64,000 nucleotides of DNA from Azophilus sp965220835 (lineage in GTDB: Bacteria > Pseudomonadota > Gammaproteobacteria > Pseudomonadales > Azotimanducaceae), in the NCBI GenBank assembly GCA_965220835.1, contig OZ244842.1, positions 496,001 to 560,000 of the forward strand, given 5' to 3'. The notes under the pieces are model-generated. The model was not told where the DNA came from, searched no databases, and saw nothing but the letters and a program-made list of their open reading frames with translations. The position numbers and the translations under genes were made by a program. This document shows positions 51,668-60,095 of this stretch, piece by piece (within the stretch, counting starts at the first letter, position 1; every line of letters begins with the position of its first letter).

Positions 51668-52927
51668 ATGCGCTCCAAGCACGCCCTCGCCTTCATTTTC
51701 GTCACGGTGCTGCTGGACTCCATCGGCTTCGGCATCATCGCCCCGGTGGTGCCGCAGCTGATCATGGAAGTCAGCGGCGAGCCGCTCGCTTCAGCGGCCC
51801 AGTATGGCGGTTGGCTGATGTTCGTGTACGCCGCCATGCAGTTCCTCAGTGCCCCAGTGCTGGGCAACCTTTCCGACCGCTTTGGCCGCCGTCCGGTGCT
51901 GCTGCTCTCCCTGCTGCTGATGGGCGGCGACTACTTGCTGATGGGCTGGGCGCCCAGCATGGCCTGGCTGTTCCTGGGCCGCTTCATCGCGGGCATTTCC
52001 GCCGGCACCTACGGCATTGCCAACGCTTTCATCGCCGACACCTTCCCGCCCGAGGAGCGGGCCAAGAACTTCGCCCTGATGGGCGCGGCCTTCGGCGTGG
52101 GCTTCATCGTGGGCCCGGTGATTGGGGGATTTCTGGGGGAGATCGGGCCCCGGGCGCCGTTCTACGCCGCGGCTGGCGTGGCCTTCGCCAACGTGCTGTA
52201 CGGCTTCCTGGTGCTGCCGGAATCCCTAAAGCCCGAAAACCGGCGCCGCTTCGAGTGGCGGCGGGCCAACCCGCTCGGCGCCTTCAATCAGCTTTGGCGC
52301 TACCCCATGGTGATGGGCTTGGTGTTCGCGTACTTTTTTTACCTCATCGGCCACCACTCGCTGCCGAGCGTGTGGTCCTACTTCGCCATCGAGAAGTTCG
52401 GTTGGTCGCCGACGGAAATTGGCTTCTCCCTGGGCGCAGTGGGCGCCTGCGTGATCTTGGTGCAGACCTACCTGATTCGACGCTTCCTCGAGCGCTACGG
52501 CACCAAGCGCACCGCCCACATTGGCTTGACCCTGACCATCATCGCCTTTCTTGGCTACGCCTTCGTGCCCTTCGGCTGGATGCTCTACATCGCCATTGCG
52601 CTGGGCGCGGCGCAAGGCTTCGTCGGTCCGTCGCTGCAGAGCCTGATGTCGGGCCAGGTGCCAGCGGATTCCCAAGGCGAGCTGCAAGGCGCCCTCGGCA
52701 GCATGGCGAGCCTGGTGTCGATCCTCTCACCGCCCTTCATGACCCAGACCTTTGCCTGGTTCAGCACCGCTGACGCGCCGGTCTACTTCCCGGGCGCGCC
52801 GTTTCTGGCCGCCGCCTTTTTCACGCTGCTCGGCTTGATGGCTCTAAGGAGGACGTTGCGGCTTTGGCGCACGCGCGTGCAAGCACGCGATCGGGTTGCT
52901 GCGCAACCCGGCGCTGGGCTGGACTAG
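51668..52927 (+). CDS. MFS efflux transporter, TetA-like
   Basis: 419 residues starting at the ATG 51668 (MRSKHALAFIFVTVLL). The loop 2-3 motif is GNLSDRFGRRPVLLLSLLLM, the classic A motif of 12-helix drug exporters, followed by GRFIAGISAGTYGIANAFIA (motif C-like) and AFGVGFIVGPVIGGFLGEIG. It resembles tetracycline-type efflux carriers, but the real substrate is not established. The last ~14 codons (RDRVAAQPGAGLD) extend into the 42-bp tandem repeat at 52890, so the C-terminal tail may have arisen by read-in. Confidence 0.85.
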   Translation: MRSKHALAFIFVTVLLDSIGFGIIAPVVPQLIMEVSGEPLASAAQYGGWLMFVYAAMQFLSAPVLGNLSDRFGRRPVLLLSLLLMGGDYLLMGWAPSMAWLFLGRFIAGISAGTYGIANAFIADTFPPEERAKNFALMGAAFGVGFIVGPVIGGFLGEIGPRAPFYAAAGVAFANVLYGFLVLPESLKPENRRRFEWRRANPLGAFNQLWRYPMVMGLVFAYFFYLIGHHSLPSVWSYFAIEKFGWSPTEIGFSLGAVGACVILVQTYLIRRFLERYGTKRTAHIGLTLTIIAFLGYAFVPFGWMLYIAIALGAAQGFVGPSLQSLMSGQVPADSQGELQGALGSMASLVSILSPPFMTQTFAWFSTADAPVYFPGAPFLAAAFFTLLGLMALRRTLRLWRTRVQARDRVAAQPGAGLD

Positions 52928-53015
52928 CAGGACCGGATTGCTGCGCAACCTGGAGCGGGGTTGGACTAGCACGGTCGGGTTGCTGGAAAACCCCGGGCGG
53001 GGGCCGAAGATATGG
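52890..53015. repeat. 42-bp tandem repeats, three copies, at the MFS 3' end
   Basis: Units start at 52890, 52932 and 52974 (the last imperfect), each carrying a GGGTTGCTG-like segment; the first unit contains the hairpin GGGTTGC-TGC-GCAACCC. Two units include GGACTAGCA. They overlap the last 12 codons of the MFS gene and fill the gap to the esterase gene at 53053. Their unit length equals that of the unrelated pair at 14188. Confidence 0.7.
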
Positions 53016-53052
53016 GAGGGGGGCTGCTGAATTCTTGGCGCCGCCCTTTGGG

Positions 53053-54003
53053 TTAGGGCTTGACGGTCACGCCCAACCCCCTGGCTAGGGCGTGCAGATG
53101 GTCCTTGGCGTATTGGGCGCCAAGGTTCGTGCCCGGCACCATCTGGAATCCGTGGCAGGCGGCGGGATAGGAAACCAGCTCCGTCCTCACCCCAGCCAGC
53201 ATTAGCTGGCGCGCGTAGTCGATGTTCTCGTCGCGGAACAGGTCGAGTGCGGCGGTTGCCAGCCACGTGGGCGGCAGGCCGGCAAAGTCCTCAACCCGGG
53301 CTGGCACTTGGGGCGCTTCGGCTGGTGCACTGCCCAAGTAGCTGCGCCAACCGTACTGGTTGGAATCCCGCGTCCAGATGAACTCGCCCACCAACGGGTC
53401 GCCCGGCTGTTCCGGCGTGCCGGTGCGATCGTCCAGCATGGGATAGGTCAGGTGTTGATGGCAGATTGCGTACTCGCCCGCATCCCGCGCCTTGATCGCC
53501 AAAGCGGCTGCCAGCCCGCCGCCGGCGCTCTCGCCGCCGATGCCGATTCGATTGCGGTCCACGCCCAGCGCCGACGCCTGCTCGTGCAGCCAGGCAAGCC
53601 CGGTGTAGCAGTCATCCAGAGGGGCCGGAATCGGATGTTCTGGAGCTAGGCGATAGTCCACGGACAACACCACGACACCTAGGCGTGCGCAGATTTGGAG
53701 GTTAACCGGATCGGACATTTCCGGTGCCCCCATGACGTAGCCGCCACCGTGTATGTGCAGATAGCCGGCGCCGGTGGCGGCCTTGGCGGACGGCTTGTAC
53801 AACAGGGCGCGCACCTGGGGCCCGACCCCAGCGGTGGTTTGAACCTCTCCCCGCGTGACCCCTGCCGCTGCCGGGTCACCCAGCTCTGCCGCCATGCTGG
53901 GGTTATTGCGCAGCAGGATCAGCTGTTCGTCATCGAGTTCGAACGCAGGGAGGAGATCGAGCAGCGGGTGCAATTCAGGGTCAAGCAGGTGTTTCGTCGT
54001 CAT
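53053..54003 (-). CDS. alpha/beta-hydrolase, hormone-sensitive-lipase family esterase
   Basis: 316 residues. The oxyanion-hole HGGG is residues 85-88 (YLHIHGGGYVMG); the nucleophile is Ser159 in GIGGESAGGGLAAALAI; the acid and base are Asp258 (AALDLFRDEN) and His284 (PAACHGFQMVP). The layout is that of bacterial HSL-type carboxylesterases, which hydrolyse short- to medium-chain esters. It has no signal peptide, so it is cytoplasmic. It is followed (minus strand, upstream side) by a CoA-transferase gene 170 bp away. Confidence 0.93.
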   Translation of the reverse strand: MTTKHLLDPELHPLLDLLPAFELDDEQLILLRNNPSMAAELGDPAAAGVTRGEVQTTAGVGPQVRALLYKPSAKAATGAGYLHIHGGGYVMGAPEMSDPVNLQICARLGVVVLSVDYRLAPEHPIPAPLDDCYTGLAWLHEQASALGVDRNRIGIGGESAGGGLAAALAIKARDAGEYAICHQHLTYPMLDDRTGTPEQPGDPLVGEFIWTRDSNQYGWRSYLGSAPAEAPQVPARVEDFAGLPPTWLATAALDLFRDENIDYARQLMLAGVRTELVSYPAACHGFQMVPGTNLGAQYAKDHLHALARGLGVTVKP

Positions 54004-54173
54004 GGGTTCCTCGTTTTGGGGTTGTGGGACTCAGTATGTTCGCTGATTCGCCGATCAGTCTGACCGGCACCCAAGGCAGCCAGGCGGCCTTCGACGATCA
54101 TACTCAGCGCAATCAGATCCATGGGAATGCCAAAAAACCGCGCAATCGGGCTAGGTGGCGACCCCGTACGCAC

Positions 54174-55385
54174 TTACTTGACGATGCCGTGGTCGAACAA
54201 AGCCTGCATCTCCGTCTGCGACAGGCCAGCTTCGCGCAGGATTTGCGCCGTGTGCTCCCCCAGCGTCGGGGCCGGCCCCCGGGGCCGGACGTCGGCTGAA
54301 GTGAAGCGCATGGGGGCGTTGACGGTGCGGTAGCTTCCGAGCTCCGGGTGCGTAAGCTCCGGGAACAGGCCGATGGCGTTGGCGTGGGGGTCGTCCACCA
54401 CCTCGTGCAGGCCCAGCACCGGCCCCCAGATCACGCCATGCTCGTCGAAAACGGCGCCCCATTCGTCCCGGGTCTTGGCGCCGAGCGTCGCATCAATGCC
54501 ATCGACCAATTCCGGCATGTGCCGATAACGGTCCCGGCCGGTTGCGTAGCGTTCATCGGCGAGCCAGTCTTCACGGCCGATGGCCCGGCACAGACGCTCC
54601 CAAGCGCCGCCGTCGAGCATGTTGAGCACCACCCACTTGCCGTCGCCGCAGGGATAGCGGTTGGTCATGGGCGTGAGAGCCTCGTGGCGCGCCCGGCGGC
54701 GCACGGGGGCCTTGTCGGTGGCCGTGATTGTGAAATCGGAGGCTTGGGTCCAGACCGCTGTCTCAAAGAGCGATGTCTCAACCACCTGCCCCTCGCCGGT
54801 TCTTTCCGCCAGCCGCAGGGCAGCGAGAATGGCGGCGACCAGCGCCAAACCGGTGGTATGGTCGCCTTGGGCCACGCCGGCGCGGGGCACGACGCCGTCC
54901 ACGCCTTCGCGCATCGCGTCAGAGAGGCCGGAGCGGCCGAAGAACGCGGTCACGTCGTAGCCCGGCCGCCAAGCGTCCGGGCCGGTGGTGCCGTAGCCGG
55001 TGAGGGTGGCGTGCACCAGGCGGGGGTTGGTGGCGAACAGGGTTTCCGGGTCAAGGCCGAATCGTTTTTGCCGTTGCGCCAGCAAGTTGCAAAGGAAGAC
55101 ATCGGCGTCTTGGGCCAAGCGTTGGGTGAGCGCTTGGCCTTCAGGCTTGTCCAAGGCGATGGCTGCGGAGCGCTTGCCGCGGTTGTCCACGTCGAACTGC
55201 AGGTCGTAGTCGGCGAAGTTCGATTCAACCCGCAGCGGCCGGGACAGGCCGCGCATCGGGTCGCCGGTGATGGGCTCGATCTTCAGCACGTCGGCGCCCA
55301 TGTCCGCCAAGATGGCCGCAGCGCTTGGCGCGGCCATGTAGTTGTCCACTTCCAATACCCTGATGTCTTCCAAAGGCGCTTTCAA
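54174..55385 (-). CDS. CaiB/BaiF-type CoA-transferase
   Basis: 403 residues. It moves CoA between carboxylic acids through a mixed anhydride. Typical marks: the first helix IRVLEVDNYMAAPSAAAILA, DMGADVLKIEPITGDPMRGL, the strand YGTTGPDAWRPGYD and GVAQGDHTTGLALVAAILAA, in which Asp183 is the expected nucleophile. The C-terminal domain ends LPVFDEHGVIWGPVLG-like motif followed by ILREAGLSQTEMQALF. The racemase-specific residues His127, Asp157 and Glu242 of the 11822 gene are not in this protein, so it is a transferase, with unknown acid substrate. Confidence 0.9.
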   Translation of the reverse strand: MKAPLEDIRVLEVDNYMAAPSAAAILADMGADVLKIEPITGDPMRGLSRPLRVESNFADYDLQFDVDNRGKRSAAIALDKPEGQALTQRLAQDADVFLCNLLAQRQKRFGLDPETLFATNPRLVHATLTGYGTTGPDAWRPGYDVTAFFGRSGLSDAMREGVDGVVPRAGVAQGDHTTGLALVAAILAALRLAERTGEGQVVETSLFETAVWTQASDFTITATDKAPVRRRARHEALTPMTNRYPCGDGKWVVLNMLDGGAWERLCRAIGREDWLADERYATGRDRYRHMPELVDGIDATLGAKTRDEWGAVFDEHGVIWGPVLGLHEVVDDPHANAIGLFPELTHPELGSYRTVNAPMRFTSADVRPRGPAPTLGEHTAQILREAGLSQTEMQALFDHGIVK

Positions 55386-55552
55386 CGGTCGATCCTCCCG
55401 GTGGCCGAGATGCCGATTTTACCGGTTAGACCGACGCCGCGCCTTACGTCTTCCGGAACCCGTTTGCCAAGCAAGGCCAAGTACCAGCCCCAGAGTGATA
55501 GGATTTCGTTGGTTCAGCCTTCTTCACCGTGTCGTTGTTAGGGAGTGGTCGG

Positions 55553-56368
55553 ATGGGGGAACGCACCATTGGGTTTGTGGGACTCGGCGCCATGGGCGAG
55601 CCGATGGTGGCTCGACTGCTGGATGCTGGATTTCCTGTTGTGAGCTACGTGAACCGCAGCCGGGAAGCGATGGAGCGTCTGAAGTCTCGGGGGCTGGTCG
55701 AAGTCGCCAACGCCACCGAGTTGGGCGAACGGTCAGATGTGGTCATGTGCTGCGTGTTCGATGAACCGCAAAACGACCAGGCATTGCGCGGCTCAGGCGG
55801 CGTGATGGCGGCGTTGCGACCAGGTTCGGTGGTTCTTCTGATGAGCACCATTTCACCGGGATACTGCCGGGAGCTTGCGGCGGAAGCCGCACAAAGACAG
55901 GTCGCCGTACTGGACTGCCCCCTAAGCGGGTTGGTGCAGGGCGCCGTGGATGGCACATTGAGCTTGATGATCGGGGGTGCTGAGGAGGACATCGCCGGCT
56001 GTCAGGACGTGCTCGCGCCGCTGGGCACCGTTCTTCGGTGTGGTGACATCGGCTCCGGCCAAGTCATGAAGTTGGCCAACAACGCCATCTCCATCAGCAC
56101 GTTCAGCCTCGTCCTTGAGGTCAGGGACTTGGTGTCCTCCTACGGCATGGATTTAGACAATTTCATGGCGATTCTCAATCAATCCACCGGGGGCAGTGTT
56201 GTTTCCGAGCGGTTTCCAATGCCAAAGGGCAGGTTGAAGATGAGGGGCATGCCCGAGAAGGACGTATCCACCTGCCTGAAGCTCGCGGAGGAGCTTGGCG
56301 TATCGCTGCCGATGGTGCAGCAGTGCTATCGTGCGGGCAAGGCCGCACTTGAGGACGCAAGGCGTTGA
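55553..56368 (+). CDS. beta-hydroxyacid dehydrogenase, 3-hydroxyisobutyrate dehydrogenase-like
   Basis: 271 residues. The start at 55553 has GGGAG about eight bases upstream; an in-frame GTG at 55529 is less likely. The Rossmann motif is IGFVGLGAMGEPMVARLLDA (residues ~6-25), followed by the substrate-binding DCPLSGLVQGAVDGTLSLMI and the catalytic Lys in GSGQVMKLANNAISISTF. The C-terminal helices are typical. It oxidises a beta-hydroxyacid with NAD(P)+; 3-hydroxyisobutyrate or tartronate semialdehyde-type substrates are possible. It is transcribed away from the CoA-transferase gene. Confidence 0.9.
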   Translation: MGERTIGFVGLGAMGEPMVARLLDAGFPVVSYVNRSREAMERLKSRGLVEVANATELGERSDVVMCCVFDEPQNDQALRGSGGVMAALRPGSVVLLMSTISPGYCRELAAEAAQRQVAVLDCPLSGLVQGAVDGTLSLMIGGAEEDIAGCQDVLAPLGTVLRCGDIGSGQVMKLANNAISISTFSLVLEVRDLVSSYGMDLDNFMAILNQSTGGSVVSERFPMPKGRLKMRGMPEKDVSTCLKLAEELGVSLPMVQQCYRAGKAALEDARR

Positions 56369-56484
56369 CCGGAGCGAGTTGACCTTGGATCGATTCGCGG
56401 ATGGCGACCATTTGGGGTGTTGATTGTGTGTGGAAGTAGGCCCGTGAGAATTGAATCGAAACAGCGAGATAAGGAGGTACGCAG

Positions 56485-56870
56485 ATGGCAAGGTCACTGC
56501 CCGATGCGGACGAAAACAATGCATGGCGGCTAAACACGCCCGGAGTCGATGGTTGGCTGCGCTCGGCAAGGCCGGATGCTGAGGATAAGTTCTTCATGTG
56601 CTCGGCGGACGGGCATGTGCAGGAACCGAACGCCTTCCTAGCTGACCGTGTCGACGCCAAGTACAAGGACCGGTTGCCCGGCATCATTCAAATGCCCACG
56701 GAGAAGGGCAACGCGAGCGTTGAGCCTCGGTTGTACCAGAAAACCGAAGGCTTTCGGCCGGCGAAGATCAACTGGACGAAACCGTTGGAGGGCACCGACA
56801 AGATCAGGAACAGCGGTGGCCGCGATCCGCAAACCCGCATCGAGGAGGTTGGGCTGCCAATCACCTTCAT
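56485..56870 (+). pseudogene. truncated amidohydrolase-2 family gene
   Basis: The frame opens after GGAGG (MARSLPDADENNAWRLNT) and encodes the start of an amidohydrolase: FFMCSADGHVQEPNAF (metal-ligand region, D-x-H), DRVDAKYKDRLPGI, and GGRDPQTRIEEVGLP, then ITFMSPR. After that (about base 56870-56924) the sequence turns into the antisense of the C-terminus of the next gene, so the rest of the enzyme (some 250 residues or more) is missing. The frame runs on to 57039 without meaning. The fragment keeps only the first metal-binding pair and cannot be active. Confidence 0.75.
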
Positions 56871-56924
56871 GTCTCCACGGGTTGAGACCCAAGCACGTCG
56901 CTCAGCCAAGGCGGGCGGAAAAAC

Positions 56925-57716
56925 TCAGGCAACGGTCCGGTCGTGGAAGCCCAATGCGGCGTACATGTCGAACCCGACGATGCGCCGCACCTCCGGCGAC
57001 AGCTGCGCCACGCGTTCCCGTGGCACGTCCAAGTATTGATTCTCCTCCTGCCGAACCCAGCCCAGGGAGTAGGTCAGGATCACGCCGTAGCGCCAGTCCC
57101 CTGAAGTGTTCGCCCCGGCCCCGTGCAGCGTGCCTCCCATCCAGAACAGCACTGCGCCCGCCGGCATCTCCGCGCTTAGGATTTCGCGGCGCACGGCCTT
57201 TCTGTCAGCGGGCCACTTGTGACTGCCCGGCACCAACAGGGTGGCGCCGTTTTCGGCGCGAAAGTCCGAAATGGCCCACATGCTGGCCACGATGATGTTG
57301 GGGCGCGGCAGGGGAAAGAAGGTGAACGAGTTCTCTTCGCGGTGCAGAACCTGCTCGCGGGCGCCGGGGCCCACTTCCAAGGCAGCGGAGACGTGCAGCT
57401 GATAGCCGTACTCGCAGTTGGGCAGCAGGTGGGTGTCGCACATTTGCTGGGTCAGCGGGTGCGCCACCAAGCTGTGGGTCACGCTTGGCGACCGCGCCAC
57501 GAGGGCGGAGACGCGCCGCGTGCGGCCTGGGTAAAACTGCGTCGGATCGTCCTTTTCGATGACCCTTGCCTTCGCCATGTGTGGTGCCAGCTCGTCGGTG
57601 ATGGACTGTCGCAATTCGGCATCCATCATGCCGGTTACCACGGCGCATCCGGCTTCACCCAACGCCGTGGCAATATCGTTGGCTGGCGTGTCCGCAGAAA
57701 ACTGGGGAATGGAAAT
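56925..57716 (-). CDS. phytanoyl-CoA dioxygenase (PhyH) family protein, ATT start
   Basis: 263 residues if translation begins at the ATT at 57716 (MSIPQFSADTPANDIATAL by homology). No ATG/GTG start exists in frame for the family-like N-terminus, but GGAGAG lies seven bases before this ATT; the only usual start, TTG at 57662, has no ribosome site. Fe(II) ligands: His125 and Glu127 in VLHREENSFTFFPLP (an H-x-E, not the usual H-x-D) and His198 in MGGTLHGAGANTSGD; Arg209 binds 2-oxoglutarate. Predicted role: hydroxylation of a phytanyl-like or other lipid acid. Either a true ATT start or a start-loss mutation. Confidence 0.75.
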   Translation of the reverse strand: MSIPQFSADTPANDIATALGEAGCAVVTGMMDAELRQSITDELAPHMAKARVIEKDDPTQFYPGRTRRVSALVARSPSVTHSLVAHPLTQQMCDTHLLPNCEYGYQLHVSAALEVGPGAREQVLHREENSFTFFPLPRPNIIVASMWAISDFRAENGATLLVPGSHKWPADRKAVRREILSAEMPAGAVLFWMGGTLHGAGANTSGDWRYGVILTYSLGWVRQEENQYLDVPRERVAQLSPEVRRIVGFDMYAALGFHDRTVA

Positions 57717-57795
57717 CTGGCTGCTCTCCGCTTTTGGTCTTGGGTTGCTTGGGTGTGAGCGACGTGCTGCTTCGGCCCTTCGACCGTGAGCCCAC

Positions 57796-57815
57796 TTGAC
57801 ATGTCAGGCGACATG
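57796..57815 (+). promoter_or_regulatory. promoter/operator of the TetR gene
   Basis: TTGACA (57796-57801) overlaps a palindrome CATGTC-AGGC-GACATG (57800-57815) with perfect 6-bp arms, about 40 bp upstream of the TetR gene at 57857 and in the divergent gap with the PhyH gene. This is the expected place for a TetR autorepressor site. The -10 hexamer is not clear (AAATCT at about 17 bp). Confidence 0.5.
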
Positions 57816-57856
57816 CTGAAATCTGTCGGCTGTCGCGTTAAGGGAACTTGGTGGCC

Positions 57857-58435
57857 ATGAGTGCGCGCAAAGACCAGATTTTGCGGTCGGCCCTCGATAT
57901 CATCGCATCGCAGGGATACGGCAAGCTGACCATGCGGGCGCTGGCTAGGGCCAGTGGCCTGAAGCTGGGCGCCCTTCAATACCACTTCCCCACTTGGGAC
58001 GAACTGCTGCGGGCGTTGGCTGAACACGTGTCATCAGAGTACGGCAGGTCTTTGGAATCGCTCCAGCAAGGGAGTGGTTCACCAACCATCGTCGACGCTC
58101 TGCGGTGGTACCTGCGTGACTCGGTTGGCTCCACGCTGCGGTCGGATCGCTTGTGGCCCCAACTCTGGGCGATGGCGCAGGTCGAACCGGCCATGCGGGC
58201 GGCTCTCGACGACATCTTCAAGAGGGCGGTGGCGTGGTTTGAAGCCCATCTGGCCCAAGCGGGAAGTGAATCCCCTCGCTTGGAGGCGCTTGCCCTCTTG
58301 TCCATTGGGGAAGGTTCGCTGCTGTTTACAGGCGGCGGCCGCCCATGGGAGAAGGAGGCGGAGCCGCTTTGCGAGGCGATGCTGGAATTTGCTGAATTGA
58401 GGTATGGGCAGCAGGCCCGCGGACATGACGCTTAA
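57857..58435 (+). CDS. TetR-family transcriptional regulator
   Basis: 192 residues from the ATG at 57857 (MSARKDQILRSALDIIASQG). The helix-turn-helix is GKLTMRALARASGLKLGALQ with YHFPTWDELLRALAEHVSSE, then a helical ligand domain of about 130 residues with RWYLRDSVGSTLRSDRLWPQ. The ligand is unknown. The gene overlaps the following methyltransferase gene by 11 bp, so the methyltransferase is probably part of its own regulon, and the divergent PhyH gene may be a target too. Confidence 0.88.
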   Translation: MSARKDQILRSALDIIASQGYGKLTMRALARASGLKLGALQYHFPTWDELLRALAEHVSSEYGRSLESLQQGSGSPTIVDALRWYLRDSVGSTLRSDRLWPQLWAMAQVEPAMRAALDDIFKRAVAWFEAHLAQAGSESPRLEALALLSIGEGSLLFTGGGRPWEKEAEPLCEAMLEFAELRYGQQARGHDA

Positions 58436-59075
58436 GTCCCTGTTCTACGACTGGTTTGTTGCCGCACGCTACGACGGCAACCTCGCGGAGGTCACCGAAG
58501 AGTTTCGGCGTATCTGCATCGACCGGATTGGCATCAAGGACGGCGACGTGGTGCTGGACTTGGGTTGTGGCACCGGCTTGAATCAACCCATCATTGCCTC
58601 GCGGATCGGGTCGAGCGGGCAGATCATTGGCATCGATGCTTCAAGGAACATGCTGTCCCACGCGCGGTCGCGCGCCCATGACCAAGGCTATGCGGGCAAC
58701 CTGCAACTCGTGCACGGGGACTTGCGAAATCTTGCGCACCTCGACGTGGGTGCCGTTGACGCCGTGGTCGCCACCCTGATTTTCAGCGTGGTCCCTGCTT
58801 GGAGAGCCGTTTTCCACGCCTCCTTTGGGCTCTTGAAGCCGGGCGGGCGCTACGGGGTGATGGACAACTACTGGCCGAATCCGACCCTGCGCCTGTGGCT
58901 CTTGAGCTGGGCCTATTGCGCGGATGCCAAGCGCCCCGGGTTTGAGCCCCTGCAGCAAAGTGCCTGCGACTTTGTGCTGGAGCACCATCCGCCAGACGCT
59001 GAGGTTCAGTTTTATGTCGCTCATGGGAGTAAATCGGCACTCACGGCCGCACCCGATGGTGCGCAAACCGCCTAA
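58425..59075 (+). CDS. class I SAM-dependent methyltransferase
   Basis: 216 residues starting at 58425 within the end of the TetR gene (58404 is an alternative start adding seven residues). The SAM-binding motif I is VVLDLGCGTGLNQPIIASRI (residues ~43-62), followed by IGIDASRNMLSHARSRA (acidic loop), VHGDLRNL (motif II) and GLLKPGGRYGVMDNYWPNPT (motif III). The acceptor is unknown; phospholipid-type and quinone methyltransferases share the same fold. It is coupled with the TetR regulator upstream. Confidence 0.85.
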   Translation: MTLKSLFYDWFVAARYDGNLAEVTEEFRRICIDRIGIKDGDVVLDLGCGTGLNQPIIASRIGSSGQIIGIDASRNMLSHARSRAHDQGYAGNLQLVHGDLRNLAHLDVGAVDAVVATLIFSVVPAWRAVFHASFGLLKPGGRYGVMDNYWPNPTLRLWLLSWAYCADAKRPGFEPLQQSACDFVLEHHPPDAEVQFYVAHGSKSALTAAPDGAQTA

Positions 59076-59117
59076 GTCTGCTTTGGCTTTGCGAACCAAC
59101 TGTCTGATCCAGCCCCG

Positions 59118-59555
59118 TTAGGTCACCGGAAGCGGATTGGCCACTGAGAGCTTCGGGAAGCGGGAGAAGTCGCGGTCAGCGGACCAAAGCACTCTCACGC
59201 CGTGATGTAGGCAAAGCGCCGCAATCCGGGCGTCGTGCACGACCGCGCCTTGGAGGCGCGCGGGCCGGACGATTCGCTCGAAGGCATCCAAGTAACCCTC
59301 ACCTTCAGCTAGGAATCCGCCGCTGAGGCTCTTTAGGAGCCGCCCTATGGCATCCAAGGCCAGCTCCATCGGTGTGGGGTCCGTGAAGACTCGCGGGTTG
59401 GTGACAACCGCTAGAAACTCGTGAACGCATGGCCAGGGAACCGCTACGGGCTCGGGGCCGCCCACTGCGTCGGCCACCACCAGCCGGGCGCGCTCATGGA
59501 AGGGCATTTCCGGGCGATGAGCGTAAACCAGCAGGTTGGTGTCGATGGCGATCAT
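59118..59555 (-). CDS. VapC-type PIN-domain RNase toxin
   Basis: 145 residues with the four acidic PIN positions: Asp5 (MIAIDTNLLVYAHRPE), Glu46 (PWPCVHEFLAVVTNP), Asp108 (GAVVHDARIAALCLHHGV), and Asp127/Asp129 (WSADRDFSRFP). The start overlaps the stop of the antitoxin gene by four bases (ATGA), the usual VapBC arrangement. The toxin cleaves RNA, often tRNA, when not bound by the antitoxin. It lies downstream of a converging methyltransferase gene. Confidence 0.9.
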   Translation of the reverse strand: MIAIDTNLLVYAHRPEMPFHERARLVVADAVGGPEPVAVPWPCVHEFLAVVTNPRVFTDPTPMELALDAIGRLLKSLSGGFLAEGEGYLDAFERIVRPARLQGAVVHDARIAALCLHHGVRVLWSADRDFSRFPKLSVANPLPVT

Positions 59556-59797
59556 GGCCCTTGGTTTTGATAGATTTCATCCCGGAGCCGACTCCACGGA
59601 GCGCCTTGGAACTCGGGAGTGAGCCCGTTGCCGCCATAGCTTGGAAAGTCCAGTTCCCGACGGGTCGCCGTCCGGCGGGCCTTGAGACAGCGTTGCAGAC
59701 CTTCCTCGACCAGCCTCCGGAGGGTGGACCCCTCCTGCCGAGCTACGCGCCGAAGCTGATCGAGCAACTCGTCTGGAAGCTCAATGGTGGTTTTCAT
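59552..59797 (-). CDS. VapB-type ribbon-helix-helix antitoxin
   Basis: 81 residues. The N-terminal MKTTIELPDELLDQLRRVAR with QEGSTLRRLVEEGLQRCL is a ribbon-helix-helix DNA-binding unit; the C-terminal tail (LTPEFQGAPWSRLRDEIYQ) is the expected toxin-binding part. The antitoxin binds its operator and blocks the toxin. Upstream (59798-59835) is AT-rich with an ATATGG/CCATAT inverted repeat that could be the operator, but I did not find a strong ribosome binding site. Confidence 0.9.
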   Translation of the reverse strand: MKTTIELPDELLDQLRRVARQEGSTLRRLVEEGLQRCLKARRTATRRELDFPSYGGNGLTPEFQGAPWSRLRDEIYQNQGP

Positions 59798-60095
59798 ATG
59801 GGTGCACCGTATGTGTAATATTGTCTTACCATATCCCTGACTCTGACGGGAGGCAAGACCCTGAGTCTTCCGAAAGGGATCTGAGGGTTTCGCCGAAGGA
59901 GTCCGCCCGGCGACGCCTTGGCCATCGCCCCGTCCCGCATGACTGTTTCCTGCGGGAAGCGAAGCTTACCGATAGCGAACCTCCGAATCGCCTGCAACGC
60001 GCGACATGCCGCGCTTCAAGCGAGGCCACGTCCCAGAAGGGACCAAGGATTCGCTATACTGCCGCGCCAGCAACGCAACCTTAGGGCAGTGTGCA
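59798..60095. other. 298-bp intergenic stretch with vapBC promoter and possible promoter of the molybdenum enzyme
   Basis: Nothing coding is visible. The first 40 bases are the vapB promoter region. A TATACT at 60055-60060 reads toward the molybdenum hydroxylase genes and could be a -10 element, but the -35 is weak. It is followed directly by the MITE, which lies between this and the first gene (60360). Confidence 0.4.

Noticed and set aside
59836..60095. tRNA or small RNA gene before the MITE
   Set aside because: No cloverleaf or other stable conserved structure could be drawn.
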